A stretch of DNA of 64,000 nt from Dipteronia dyeriana (GCA_032871835.1 CM065298.1:95107891-95171890), one strand, 5' to 3'. Counted from the first letter of the stretch, positions 42,405 through 53,798 are shown. Notes: generated from the letters alone by a model not told the origin. A program made the numbers and translations.

Positions 42405-45379
42405 ACCAATAACATCTTCATCATGCCGCGAATCTATTGTGCTAGTCTGTATGTGGGAGCATGTTCGTTTGTTATGGCCACGACCCCCACATTTGCGTTG
42501 TTTATGTGTTTAAGTAGGCTGAGTCTCAGACGTACTTGACACTGTGAATCTGAAGGGTATTGGCCAATTTCGACTATTATAGCCAGCCTGTTTGCACCAT
42601 AAACATGTTCTGGATTTCTTTCCATGATACTCACCGGATGATGGAATCCTACTCGTCTTTGGTCGGCCAGCCTATGATAGCCATGGAGGAGCATTCACAA
42701 CTATTGAGCTGATGTCTTGAGGAACACGCCACACACTTTTATGCCTGACTGGTCTAATAACTCCAGAATATGCTTCTACCAAACTTGATTTTTTATAGTG
42801 ATCCGAGCAAAAATCGATGAATATTTTTTTACAAGCACGTGAAGCAGCTAAGACATGCTTACATGGCAATATATCGATTTGGAATTCTCGACAAGTACAT
42901 GTCCTCTCTATAAGGTTTACTAGACCGTCTTTATCGCCATCCTTAACCAAGAATTCATCCACATTGATCGACCGTGCCGTGAACATTGTAGATTCTTCGT
43001 TACACTCATTTACAAAGTTTTTGCCCATGTTGTCAATTGTGTGCGCAAAGTGTCTGTATGATTCCGACGATCGTGGAACCATTTTTGCATCATATCCCGA
43101 ATGAACTCGATCAAAACAGACACAGGCATCTGACATGCATGTCGTAGACATGAGTTTAAGCATTCTACGATGCTTGATGTCAACATCGCATATCTTCGTA
43201 CCGGAGAGTAAGCACGTGACCATTTTTCCTTCCCAATTTTCATGAGATAATCGTATGCTTTTGGGTGCACCCGTCGGAGTTGATTCATTTCGTCTATAAA
43301 CTCAGACTCCTTGTAACACTTGGATGCACGCTTAAGAATTCCCCGTAACATCTTCCCTTTTGAACCTATTCTTGATATTCATTACCATATGGATGCCACA
43401 AAGATCACGTGGGGCATTGGAATATACAATTTCCATTGCCTTTGCAATCCTTTTATGCTGATCGGATATGAATATACAGCTTTCCGGGCATCTGATGTAG
43501 TTACGCAGTTGTTTCAAAAACCAACTCCATGACTTTCTACTTTCCTTTTGACCAATGCCAAAGGCTATTTTATACACTTGCTCGTTAGCGTCTTTACATA
43601 CAGCAACAAACAATATACCCTGAAATCTTTCCTTCTAATGAGTCCCGTCAATAGCAAAAACATGCCTTATAACCGCCCGAAACCCATGAAGACATGCACT
43701 GTATGCTAAGAACCAGTATCTAAATTCATTACGAGCATTCAATAAATAAGCTGTAACAGTCCCAGGGTTTTCTCGCTCAAACGTATACAAATAACTTGGA
43801 ATCTGTTGAAATGACTCGGTCGTCGGTCCGAATACAATTGACTCGGCATAATCCCTCGCTAACTAAGCCTTAGTGTAAAGAATTTGGAGACCATATTCCA
43901 ACTGCATCTCTGTCATTATATCTTTTGGTTTTAAAGTTGTATCATTCACCCGAAGCTTTAGAGAATATAATTCACCAATAATCAAAGCACTAGCTTGTCG
44001 AAATCGACCATGGAACCCTTCAAGGGTGCAACTATGTTTCTTGTTATATTTTCAAACCTGCCAATACTCTCCCTCGCACAATTTCGTTGCACCTAACTTG
44101 AAGACACAATTGTCATTCTTACAACCTACTTCAAATCTCTCTTTATCAGACCTCTTGATTCTGAACTCAAACCGTTCTCTCAGGGTATAACAACTCAAAT
44201 CTTGTTTTAATTCTTGTTTGTAGAATAAATCTTACCTTTATAAAAGTGACCATTACTAATCGATGATTCATCATTGTTAATAGTTTGAATTGAGTAGTTC
44301 TCTGCACCGGGAATTATCCAAGGCAGAGGGGATGTAAATGAACCGCCTCTATCATGCCCATAACCATCACTATAAACATCCAACTCACAACCACAATCAA
44401 TATCACCATCTACATAACTACCATTATCACCATCACTATCACCATCACCATCCAAGTCCCAGCCACTATCACCAATACAATCCAAGTCATAGCCACTTTC
44501 ACATTCACCATCTATGTCACCACTGTGACTATCACTATCACTTTCACTATCACCATCACCATCTAAGCCAAAGACACTATCACTATCGCCATCACCATTA
44601 ACATCTTGTTCAAACGGGTATGGTTCAGGTAACCCATTCAGTCCATTGTCTATAAAGGTTTTTAATTAAGATGTAGTGGCACCTACTTCGTTATTAGTTC
44701 CAACACCTAATGATGCATCATTAATTATGTATGCTAGATCATTAACAACTAACCTTTTTTTCTTGCTAGATGAATGTATTGTTGGGGGTTGTTTTCCATC
44801 TAAAACAGATGAAATTGATCCACACATTGTGTTGCTCCAACAAACGGGTCTATATTGAGAAGCCAATTGTGAAGTAAAGCTTTGTTGTGTATGTAGTTGA
44901 GATGGTTGGCCATATGTTTCAAAGTAAGGTTGGCCATTTGGTTGTTGAATGGATTGAGAATATGGATGTTGGAAAGGTTGACAATATTGATGTGCAAATG
45001 GTTGAGGCAAAAGTGGGAACCTTTGTTGTAGAACAATGTTCGGGGGAATTTAGGCCTGCATTTCCGTCTTAGTTTGCATGCTACCACTATCCCTTTCATA
45101 CCTTCCAACAGTTGTTACATATACTTCTGGAATAACTCTCTCTTCAAACATCAAAAATGCCACATCTCTGTCATTTTTTATTCTTGGTATTTCACGCCTC
45201 CCACTCGTAATCATAACAACCCTTAATTCAATGTTGAAAGTAGATGAATCAATCCTCACAATATCTTCAATTGTATTCATTAACCCATGGTATGTCAAAT
45301 TAGAAGGAACAAATACCATTTCTGAATCACCACCCTCATAGTTCTGACCAAAGCACTGGCCACCGTATGAAGTAAACAA
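42405..45379 (-). pseudogene. mudrA-like: MuDR-type MULE transposase, broken
   Basis: The minus strand encodes a MULE transposase in order. The N-terminal MuDR/PB1-like region is at 45379-45050. An acidic Gly/Asp-rich spacer follows. A CxxxxC...HxC DNA-binding domain (GCKNDNCVFKL, HSCTLEGFHGRF) lies near 44020-44140. The DDE core has AIDGTH, LFVAVCKDANEQVYKIAFG and CIFISDQHKRIAKAM. Next come the conserved LRRVHPKAYDYLMKIGKEKW region and a SWIM zinc finger CTCREFQIDILPCKHVLAA at about 42850. It would cut and join the element's ends. One frame carries stops at 45050-45052 and 44666-44668, another at 44052-44054, 43863-43865 and 43635-43637, and frameshifts lie near 44205, 43335 and 43025. Not functional as it stands. 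Confidence 0.9.
44340..44620 (-). repeat. Acidic Gly/Asp/Ser repeat coding tract in the transposase
   Basis: On the minus strand this tract reads DGDGDSDSVFGLDGDGDSES and similar acidic repeats, from a CATCACCATCAC-type simple repeat. It lies between the PB1-like region and the DNA-binding domain, where plant MULE transposases often have an acidic spacer. The histidine- or threonine-rich plus-strand frames are artefacts of the same repeat. Confidence 0.75.
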
Positions 45380-45599
45380 TCACAACTCTCTCATTACTCT
45401 ACACAAACAGCATGACAAAACAATATATTATTAACATTACACGGTTAAATAAAAACATCTTTACATGATAACAGTTTCCATCGTCCAACGATTCTGGGTT
45501 AACAAAAATAGGGCTCGTAACACATTCATAATTGATTTCATGTTCATGACACAGTTAATTTAAGAGATTCAAAACAAAAACAAAAGCGTCATACCTTCG

Positions 45600-45840
45600 A
45601 TTACAAAACGGTCGCAGTGAAGATGTGACACTACTGATTTCTGGATAATGTGGATCTGCAATCGTTCATTATATCGTAGAGAGCAAGTTGATGAATGTTG
45701 GGAGACAACAGTTTAGGATAGAGATTTAATGTTCTTAGAGAGAGACCATCAACTGACAAACATCTTATTAACTGTGTCTGAGAGAGATGATTTGAATAAA
45801 TGAAAGTGAAACGTGTTTTCTCATCTGTGATAAAAATGTT
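45600..45840 (-). other. Probable 5' leader of the transposase gene
   Basis: Between the transposase start and the right terminal repeat lies non-coding sequence with AGAGAGA motifs. By position it should hold the promoter and leader, read leftward. I see no definite TATA box. Confidence 0.35.
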
Positions 45841-46799
45841 TTCTTATTAAATTGAAAATGTTTTTTTTTTATTAAATTCTGATGTAAAGTATTTTCATAA
45901 AGTCACCTATAAAAGTGGATAAAAACAATCAACTTATTAAAACTGAATAGTTTTGAATTTAAGCTTAATTTTATGGTCATCTAATGGAATTCCCTCTAGT
46001 TTTTTTTTATTTTTTATTTTTATAAAAAACTTAGCAACTTCATTTTCTTTATCCTTTTGCTTTATTCAAGTAAGGAGAACATACACCAAAGAACTGGGAT
46101 TGAGATAAGGAGCTTGCTTTATCCTTGTATGCTTTATCCTTGTAGTTGTGTTGAACAACTGGAATGGTTAACGTTACTCATTAAATGTGTCAGTTTAGCC
46201 TGGGTCTGATGTGCCTTGCCCACCAAGGAAGGCTGGCCGTGCCTGCCCTGGTATGACACATCCTTAAGGCACGTGTTGGGTTCAGGCAAGCCGTGCAATG
46301 CCCAATGTTAGGCACGGCGGGCCGATACACGTGCCTACCGATACACGTGCCTACAACACATGTTGAGTTTAATTTTTTTATTTAATGTTACAATATATAT
46401 GTATATATATATTAAAATTTTGACTATTGGCTGTCAAAGATCGGTTGAAACTTCAAAATTTTAGACAAAAATTACAATATACCCACTCATCTCTTCTATT
46501 TTATAACTTCACCCACATTTCAAATTTTTATATAAATACATCCACTCATTCTATTTTTCTTACACTTTCTCTCAATCTCTCATTATCTCCATTCTCCAAT
46601 ATCTTTAATTCTCCATTACTCTCTCTAATCTCTATTCTCTACACCATTTCATATTTTCATTATTATTATTCTCTCGCTCTCTCTCTCCATTCTCAACACT
46701 ATTAATCAAATTCTAATACTATAATGCGATCACACTCTCGAATCTCTATTTACTAATTACTATTATCTAACTATTTTTCTCTAATCTCTCCATCAAAAC

Positions 46800-47804
46800 A
46801 CTAAAGGTACTTTTTTTCTTTAAATTTTATTATTTAATTTTATGTTTAGTTTTTTAAATTATATATTTATACTTAATATATTTATGCTTAGTTATTAATT
46901 TTGATATTTATTCTTAGGTTTTATGTATATTTAATATTTATGGTTTTATGCTTAGTATATTTTTATGAGTTTATATTTTTATGCTTTGTTATAAATTTTA
47001 ATATTTATTCTTAGAGTCTTAGATTTTAGTGTTTTATTTATATTTAATATTTGTGCTTAGTAAATTTATCATTTTATGTTTAGGAATTAATTTTAATAAT
47101 TTTTGTTATTAAATTTATCATTTTATGTTTATTTATTAATTTTAATATTTTTGTTTAGTAAATTTATCATTTTATGTTTAGTAACTAATTTTAATACTTT
47201 TGGTTAGTAAATTTATCATTTTGTGTTTAGTAAATAATTTTTATATTTTTGGTTAGTAAATTTATCATTTTTTGTTTAGTTATTAATTTCAATATTTTTG
47301 GTTAGTAAAATTTTTCATTTTATGTTTAGTTATTAATTTCAATATTTTTGGTTAATAAATTTATCATTTTATGTTTAGTAATTAATTTTACTATTTTTTG
47401 TTAGTAAATTTATCATTTTATGTTTGGTTATTAATTTTAATATTTTTGTTTAGTACATATATCCTTTTATGTTTAGTAATTTATTTTACTACTTTTGGTT
47501 AGTAAATTTATCATTTTATGTTTATTTATTAATTTTAATATTTTTGGTTAGAAAATTTATCATTTTATGTTTAGTTATTAATTTTAAATTTTTTGTTTAG
47601 TACATTTATCATTTAATGTTTAGTAATTACTTTTAATATTTTTAGTTAGTAAATTTATCATTTTATTTTTAGTTATTAAATTTAATATTTTTGTTTAGTA
47701 CATTTATCATTTTATGAATTTTATTGTTTTATACTTAGTATATTTACGATTTTGTGCTTAGTTTTTAATGACTGATGACTAATGAGTTAATATTAGTATT
47801 GTAG
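46800..47804 (+). other. 5' leader intron of the hAT gene
   Basis: A CT-rich leader (46480-46800) ends in AAAG/GTACTTTTTTTC, a plausible donor, and an acceptor ATTAGTATTGTAG ends at 47804, just before the ATG at 47808. Most of the intron is a minisatellite. Confidence 0.6.
47040..47720 (+). repeat. AT-rich minisatellite in the hAT intron, about 48-bp unit
   Basis: About fourteen diverged units each carry TTTATCATTTTATGTTTAGT, TATTAATTTTAATATTTTTG and GTTAGTAAA. The period is about 45-50 bp. The array lies wholly within the leader intron. Confidence 0.85.
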
Positions 47805-47807
47805 GAA

Positions 47808-48067
47808 ATGGATCCTAACCATATTTATTTTTCGAATGGTCCTAAGAAGGACAATGATGGTTTTGACCTTTTCGAACCGGGGAAACGACATTGGGACCTT
47901 CCGGCTCCACACCGACATCACGTCCCAAATCTAGAAAGTTGACATCTTCTGTATGGTAGCTAGTGTTTTGATATAATACAAATACCAAACGTTCCAGACG
48001 GTACGGTCACATCAAAATCTAAATGAAAGTTTTATCACAACTTATATGCTACTTCTTGGTCGGGAAC
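47808..48067 (+). pseudogene. hAT transposase, N-terminal part before the BED finger
   Basis: The ATG at 47808 opens MDPNHIYFSNGPKKDNDGFD and continues as a typical low-complexity hAT N-terminus, with stops after about 45 codons. It leads toward the BED zinc finger, whose first cysteines are not recognisable. The sequence is cut by the MITE at 48068 and resumes at 48700. Confidence 0.6.
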
Positions 48068-48699
48068 TAGGGACGGGCATGGGGGCCCATTAGGGCAGGG
48101 GAGGGTCTCCTACCCCAGTTGCTAAAATCTCCCCCCACCCCCGGCCCCAAACCCCATTTAGGGGAAGTGGGGATGAGGGTGTTTGGGGGGAGGTTCTTCT
48201 GTCCCCACCCCCATCCCATATTTCCCCCATTTGTTATCCTAATATTTTTCATTTTGAAATTTGAAATTCGATTACTTCAATCTTTCGATTCACCCTATTT
48301 TGATATCCAATCCAATAAATAATCTAAAATATATAATTGATTTAATTTAATCCAAAATTAATACAAATAACTATAGTATTACACATGAATATATATGTGA
48401 AAATTAGGGAAATAGGTAGAGAGTAAATAAGTAATAAAGTTAAAGTTAATATTTAAGAAAATAAAAGTAAAGATACATAAATATATATGGGGAAATGGGA
48501 CTCCACCCCCACCCCTATTAAAAGAAATGGAGGAATGAGGGAATGGGGTGGGGGTAGGTTCCCTCACCCCTACCCCCATTTAGATTTTAGGGGTAAAATT
48601 TGCCCCCATCCCCACCCACAAACCCCATTTGGGGGTAAAAATGGGCAAAATTTGCCCCCAAATGGGGATAGGGCCCCATGGGGGAAATGCCCATCCCTA
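48068..48699. mobile_element. hAT MITE inserted in the BED finger (632 bp)
   Basis: Ends TAGGGACGGGCATGGGGGCC and, inverted, TAGGGATGGGCATTTCCCC. The flanks TCGGGAAC (48060-48067) and TCGGGATT (48700-48707) form an 8-bp duplication with two mismatches. G/C-run motifs (GGGGTGGGGG, CCCCCACCCC) fill the subterminal regions. It splits the transposase between the two halves of the zinc finger. The glycine/proline-rich frames inside it are not genes. Confidence 0.85.
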
Positions 48700-49308
48700 T
48701 CGGGATTTGGTCATTTGAGAAGACATATGAAGAAATGCATGCCTGCACACAGACAGGTAGAAACTACAGCCCATACACAACTGCAATGGAACCCAAACAG
48801 GTCCGTTACGACGTGGTATTATGACTCCACGTATGCTAGAGATTGCATGACACTTTACATTGCACAAACTAATTAACCGATTAATTTTGGTAACAATTTA
48901 TTTTATGAAGAATTTATCCAAAAGGTGTACAACCCCCAATTTAAAGCTTTTTATAGAAACACCACTAAGAGTGATTTGTTAAAATGTTTTAAAACCTAAA
49001 GAGCAAACTTGATAGGTGAATTACAACAAATAAATATTTCTATTGCATTAACTTTTGATATTTTCAACGCATGTTCCAAATATGACTATTTATGTGTCAC
49101 AATATACTATTTAGACTATGATTGGAAGTTACAAAAAAAGAATTTTTGGTTTTTGTCTTATGGATTTTCAACATATTGTAGAAAATATTTATAATGTCAT
49201 TGTTTTTGTTTTACAAATTTATGAAATAACTCATCGCATCCTTACTATTACATTAGATAAGGCATCGACAAATATTAGCTCTATTGCATTGTTTTTTCAA
49301 AAAAATAT
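48700..49308 (+). pseudogene. hAT transposase: BED finger end and middle region
   Basis: The frame resumes with SGFGHLRRHMKKCMPAHRQ, the His...His/Cys half of a BED zinc finger that binds transposon ends. Then come LYIAQTN..., FYEEFIQKVYNPQFKAF, LTFDIFNACSKYDYLCVTIY, DYDWKLQKK and, after a frameshift, LTITLDKASTNISSIALFFQ, which align in order with plant hAT (RICESLEEPER-like) transposases. The catalytic-region aspartate of the 'DNAS' block is present (LDKAS). Stops at several points show decay. It is cut at 49308 by the next insertion. Confidence 0.8.
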
Positions 49309-50949
49309 TGGTACACACGTTGTTGGTGCATACCAGAAAGAGTTATCTATTTTTATTACCTCACAAATGCACGAGTCAAAGGACTAGTATAGCAAGTAAG
49401 CAAGGGTCATTCCCACAGGGAGGTAGTATTCGCAACTATCTCTAGCTCTAGAGTTTATTTAAAAGCTATGCAAATAAAATGTGGATGTGGTAAGAATGTT
49501 GTGTGTGAAGTGTAAGCATAATGCGATTGGTGTGTGAGGTGTTGAATGGAAAACTAATTACCTGAAGTTTTAGACTAAAGATAGAAAAGTAACCAGGTGC
49601 TTCCCTTTCTAATTTAGTATACTCCTAAATTAAATTATTCTACTCTTAAAGGCAAGACACCCTAGCTACAAAAATAATAGCGGCTTAGAGAGATACAAGC
49701 GGTTAGACAAGGGAAATGAGTTCACCAAACACAAGATGCAAATCTTGTAGATTGTAGAATATGAATGTCATTCATTTCAAGTAAAAGGTTCATTCTTTTA
49801 ATTAAGGAATCCTAAAACCAAATCGTCTCTTGATTAAGGAAACCAAAATCAATTCATCATTCATCCAAGGTTATGGAATGAGCAAATGTGTCTCATAGTC
49901 AAAGACACATTAAGCACAAGAACAATAAACTAAAGCTATCATATCAAGGTTATGCATTTTTCCCATTCAATTGAGTTAATAGTCAAGGTTATGCCCGGAA
50001 CGGTCATCCAAGCACAACCCTAACTCTCATTCACTCAAATCATTCTAAAGACATACATTTTGAGTCATTTACCAACATACAAACACAAATGATATATTTG
50101 ATTAATCTACTTCTACATCATCATTAAGTTATTCTACTCCTATTCTCATCCATGGATACACATCAATATCTAACTCATCATACACATAAATATAACAATA
50201 AGAGATATAAACATAGACATATTAAATAATAGAATAGAACCTAAATCAAATCAAAGAACAATCATACATAATATTAACACAAATGTAGGTTTACAAATGT
50301 TCCCAAGTGAGGATTATACATCAAAGATAACAAGAAATACAAGGAAGTGAGATAAAAGAGAAAACCTTTTGAAAAAGATCTCCTCCACAAAAGTCCTCTC
50401 CTTGTTGTTGTATATCTCGATTTTGGTCAAAAGACCACTCCTTTTTCTTGCACTCTACTCAAAGATGGGTATATGATTTGTAGAAATGGTGGTGAAGAGG
50501 CATCAATAGAGGAAAACCTCCATGAATGCCTTTGAAGGCTTTTCTCTCTCTCTCTCTCTTGATTTGTGTTGGAAGAGCAAAAGAGTTATTTTGAATGTTT
50601 AGAGAGTGGTAGATCATGATTTTGGAGGCCAAGAAGGCGTATTTATAGTTAAGGCAAGATTGGGAATGATTTAGGGTGGAAAAGACCAATATAACCTTGC
50701 AAAAATACGTCATATTCGGGGCTGATTTGGGCATTGCAGGTTTGTATACTTTCGGTGCAGGTTCAAACTAATGGTGGTCTTCAAGTGAATATTTTGCCCT
50801 ATTTTTGCCCACATTTGGTACAAATACCATCCTTGAGGGACATTAGCTTGCACTTGGCTATAACATAAGTTAAATATACAAAAACGATCGAAAACGAGAA
50901 TAAAAGATAGGACAGGGAACTATACATGTGAACATTTATAGAGCAATCG
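49309..50949. mobile_element. Unclassified 1.64-kb insertion in the hAT gene
   Basis: Transposase homology stops at 49308 and resumes at about 50950. AATAT occurs on both sides (49304-49308 and 50950-50954), a possible 5-bp duplication. The left edge has ACCTCACAAATGCACGAGTC and CAAGGGTCATTCCCACAGGG; the right has GATCGAAAACGAGAATAAAA. I see no inverted or direct terminal repeats and no recognisable protein; a 91-codon minus-strand frame at 50459-50734 has no known domain. The phrase 'gggtc.ttcccacaggga' is familiar from plant repeats, but I cannot name the family. Confidence 0.55.
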
Positions 50950-51663
50950 AATATCCCACAATATGAGGGTTATTTCTTCCACCAACGGTGTGCATGTCAT
51001 ATTGCAAATTTAGTTGTACAATATGGTATGAAGGTTATAGGCGATTGTATATATCGCTTTAAAGATGCACTTTCTTAGATCTCTAATCCAAGATTGCGAG
51101 ATTTTAGCAGATACTGTCAAGCTAACTCTCTACGACCCCGACGATTCCAAACAGAAATGCAGATAAGGTGGAACCCTACTTACTTAATACTACAAAATTG
51201 TTTGGATTATGCTGCAGCTATTTCAGGTTTTAATAACATGAAAATAGCCGAAATTGGTTGTCCAGTATTGACCAAAGATTTTGTTGAGTTTTTAAATGTC
51301 TTTTACGATTCCACTTTAACTCTTTCTGGGGTCTATTACCCCACATCTTCTCAAGCAATCCATCGGATTGTAGACATTTTTGAAATGTTAAAGATGTATA
51401 GGGAAGATAATAACTTTGGCACTGTAGTTGTTGCCATGGAAACAAAGTTTAACAAATACTGGTATAAAATTCCTTTCCTTTATGCCTTAGGTGTTATACT
51501 AGACCATATGGTGACATTATCTAGTTTACAAACTTTTCTTGAATATATTGGTTCTAATTTGAGCATAGATTTTTCAGAACATGTTACTGACATTCAAATT
51601 AAGTTGTTCGAAGTTTTTAGTATTTATAAGTGCAGGCTTGGCGGCGTTAACATGCCACCATAA
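50950..51663 (+). pseudogene. hAT transposase catalytic region
   Basis: Resumes with YFFHQRCACHIANLVVQYGM, the conserved 'RCxxHxxNL' block, then a stop, then a 189-codon open frame with FQTEMQIRWNPTYLILQNCL (the RWN-S/T-Y block), LSGVYYPTSSQAIHRIVDIF and MKFNKYWxKIPxLYALGVIL-type sequence. These are the hallmarks of the RNase H-like core of hAT transposases. The frame ends at 51663 with a nonsense codon; downstream sequence still matches the family. Confidence 0.85.
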
Positions 51664-52104
51664 ACAGAACAAGACACATTCTTGTTGAAGAAAAGTTGTA
51701 GCATTCTCAAACGCCGAAAAAAGATGGCTCATCAAGTTCTTCTTCTTCATCCCATGCTCCACGAACTGCTAGAACTGGAGGTGCCAAACTCAATAGGCTT
51801 CTTGAAACTCAGTTCGATTCAGCCGAAAACACAAAGGAATTTGATAGGCTGTTATGTGTGTGACATACTCGTTATCCCCATGTTCATTATTTTTTCAGAA
51901 CAGGTATTCAGCACGAGTGGACGTATAATTGAACCAAGAAGAAGTTCTTTATCTCTTAGGATGGTTGAGGTATTAACATACCTTCGGGATTATGAGTATG
52001 CTTGAAAAAAGATGCAAAATGAAATTGAAGACCAGGAACTTATTCAAAATTTTGCCAATTTATATATTGATGAGGGTTCCGACAGTAACCTTGTTCAGGA
52101 CTAG
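51664..52104 (+). pseudogene. hAT transposase C-terminal dimerisation domain
   Basis: The frame IIFSEQVFSTSGRIIEPRR followed by SSLSLRMVEVLTYLRDYEYA is the hAT dimerisation domain (normally SE..FS..GR...RR.SL....VE.L...RD). After a stop, IEDQELIQNFANLYIDEGSD is the natural tail. Upstream, KLNRLLETQFDSAENTKEFD lies in a different frame and then jumps into VCDILVIP, so a stretch between them is deleted. With the other lesions this makes the transposase non-functional. Confidence 0.85.
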
Positions 52105-52709
52105 GAGTGAAGATTGAAGAGTTATTAATTGCATTGCACTCGATTTTTAATTTTTAATTTTTAATTATACATGTACATTTACTTAACTACTTGTAATACG
52201 ATTGCACTTTTTTTTCCTTATCAATTTTTTATCCCACTGGTTTTTTTATAAGGTTTTTAATGTGGCAATCATGCAATACTCATGAAAGTCTGAAATAAAT
52301 AAATAATTCATCATTTCATATTTTCATATTTTCATTTATTTTTCGTTTTCTTTACTCTTTACTCTTTATTTATTATTTGAATTATTTTATTAAATAAATC
52401 TAACTATTTTCTATATTTTTTTTATTAGACTAAAATAATAAATAGGATAAAAAAAATAACAATTAAAAATACATATGTTAAATTGTTAAAACAATATTAT
52501 AACAAATAAATTTAATACTTAAAAATTTAAGTTATAAAAAAATTGCGTGTCGGCCTCTGAAGGTCCTCCGGGACATACGCGGGCTGGTACAACACGACAC
52601 GTTGGTACGGCTATGCCGTGCCGTGACCCCTATTCCCTTAACGTGTTGTGCCCGACACGGTACGTTAAGGCCGATAGGTCTTATGGGGTAGGGTCTGAGG
52701 GCTGAACTA

Positions 52710-53340
52710 ACACTTTTTTACAGCATTAATTATTATTATTATTTTCGTTCGGTTAGAGATCAGTTTAGTGCTTGGTGTATGCATGTCTTGTGTTGTTGAT
52801 TTTACTAAATAATAAGTGTGTTTGAACAAATCCCATTTCTATAAGGTCTTCTTACGTACTTTTGATATGGTTGTGTAGTCTCAAGATTAGGGATGTTAAT
52901 TTCTTCGTTGCACAGTTTGGACTGGACTATTTTGTTGGGATTTTGAAGCACATTGTAGTGATTATCAAGTACCTTTTAGCTAATTCAAATGAAAATCTGT
53001 GGTTAGAAGTGAGAACAAGTGACTTACAGGTGCACATTGTGGCTTGTTACAGTTTTACTTGTGAGAATTGATTTCAATAGTCTTTTACGTTATTAACTGT
53101 TATACGTAAATCTTGTCGAAAGTACACATGTTCACAAAACCACGTAAGTATGACATTTCATCAGAAAAAATTGCCATATCAGTATCCTCGATGGAGTCCA
53201 AGTCACCATCATTGGAATACTCAGTGGAAATTAGAGTAGATCCGAGTAAGGATGAGCCAAGTGTTACCGCGTACTCAGCTCTACTCAGGACAACAAAGAA
53301 GATTCCATAAAGTTCTGCTTTTTTAGTTTAAGCCACGAGA
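52710..53340. other. Sequence of unknown origin
   Basis: Two short plus-strand frames (52862-53071 and 53113-53310) are open, with no domain I recognise. Composition is less AT-rich than the array. It could be the outer part of the LTR of the following gypsy remnant or a gene relic. Confidence 0.4.
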
Positions 53341-53798
53341 CTCCTAATATGGTAACAACACTACATACTTACACAAACGCAAGGAGGAATTTGAGAAGGA
53401 AACAAATATATCCTCCTCAAGATATACGTCGTCATGCAATTAAGGCCATTAAGTAGACAAACCCAAATAGGAAAGATCTCTTTTTTGTCAATCTTTGACT
53501 TGCACGCCAAGAAACGAAACCCTAGCTAAACATATATAAATACATCTGTAAATCATGTTGTAGATAGACATAATAACAACAAGAGAGGCAAGAGAGATCG
53601 AGTGTTGTAATTCAAATATTTATTTACTAGATTTGACTTGGTTGCATACACAACCGCCCGTGGACGTTTATCCGGCCATCGGAGTTTTACCATGTATTTT
53701 TGGGTTTCATTTTAGCTACTTTTTATAATCCTTTTACTATTACAGATTGTAAAAGTTTATACTGTTGACTTTCTTGACTATCAAGAAATTACCATCAA
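53340..53798 (+). repeat. Probable 5' LTR (partial) of the gypsy remnant
   Basis: Contains a TATA-like CATATATAAATACATC near 53532, a leader-like stretch, and ends ATTACCATCAACA. Next is ATTGGCACTTGCAGAAG, which resembles the ATTGGCGCC... primer sites of plant gypsy elements with substitutions. The left edge is not determined and no partner LTR is seen. Confidence 0.5.

Larger units (their letters stand above)
37056..45995. mobile_element. Complete Mutator-like element carrying a Ulp1 protease gene (8,940 bp)
   Basis: The ends are inverted copies over about 90-100 bp: the left end has CTATAAAATTAAGG, AATAAGTTGATTATTTTTAT, and the right end, inverted, CATAAAATTAAG, AATAAGTTGATTGTTTTTAT. A perfect 9-bp duplication CTAGTTTTT flanks it (37047-37055 and 45996-46004), as MULEs make. 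Inside, a DUF1985/Ulp1 gene (plus strand) and a MuDR-type transposase (minus strand) converge. This is the architecture of plant Ulp1-carrying MULEs described as Kaonashi (KI) in Arabidopsis and CUMULE in melon. Both genes carry mutations, but both termini are recognisable, so it might still be mobilised in trans. Confidence 0.9.
46191..52709 (+). mobile_element. hAT transposon with broken transposase gene (about 6.5 kb)
   Basis: A hAT transposase gene lies between two GC-rich subterminal regions full of GTGCC/GGCACG motifs (46210-46350 and 52545-52700). The probable ends are CAGTTTAGCC on the left and, inverted, TTAGTTCAGCC on the right. An 8-bp duplication is not recognisable, so the outer edges are approximate. 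Two later insertions, a hAT MITE and a 1.64-kb unknown element, split the gene. Confidence 0.75.

Noticed and set aside
44338..44601. Very histidine-rich plus-strand frame
   Set aside because: It is the antisense of the acidic Gly/Asp repeat in the minus-strand transposase.
48119..48876. Proline/histidine/glycine-rich plus-strand frames
   Set aside because: They cover the CCCCCACCCC-type subterminal repeats of a hAT MITE; only the part after 48700 is transposase.
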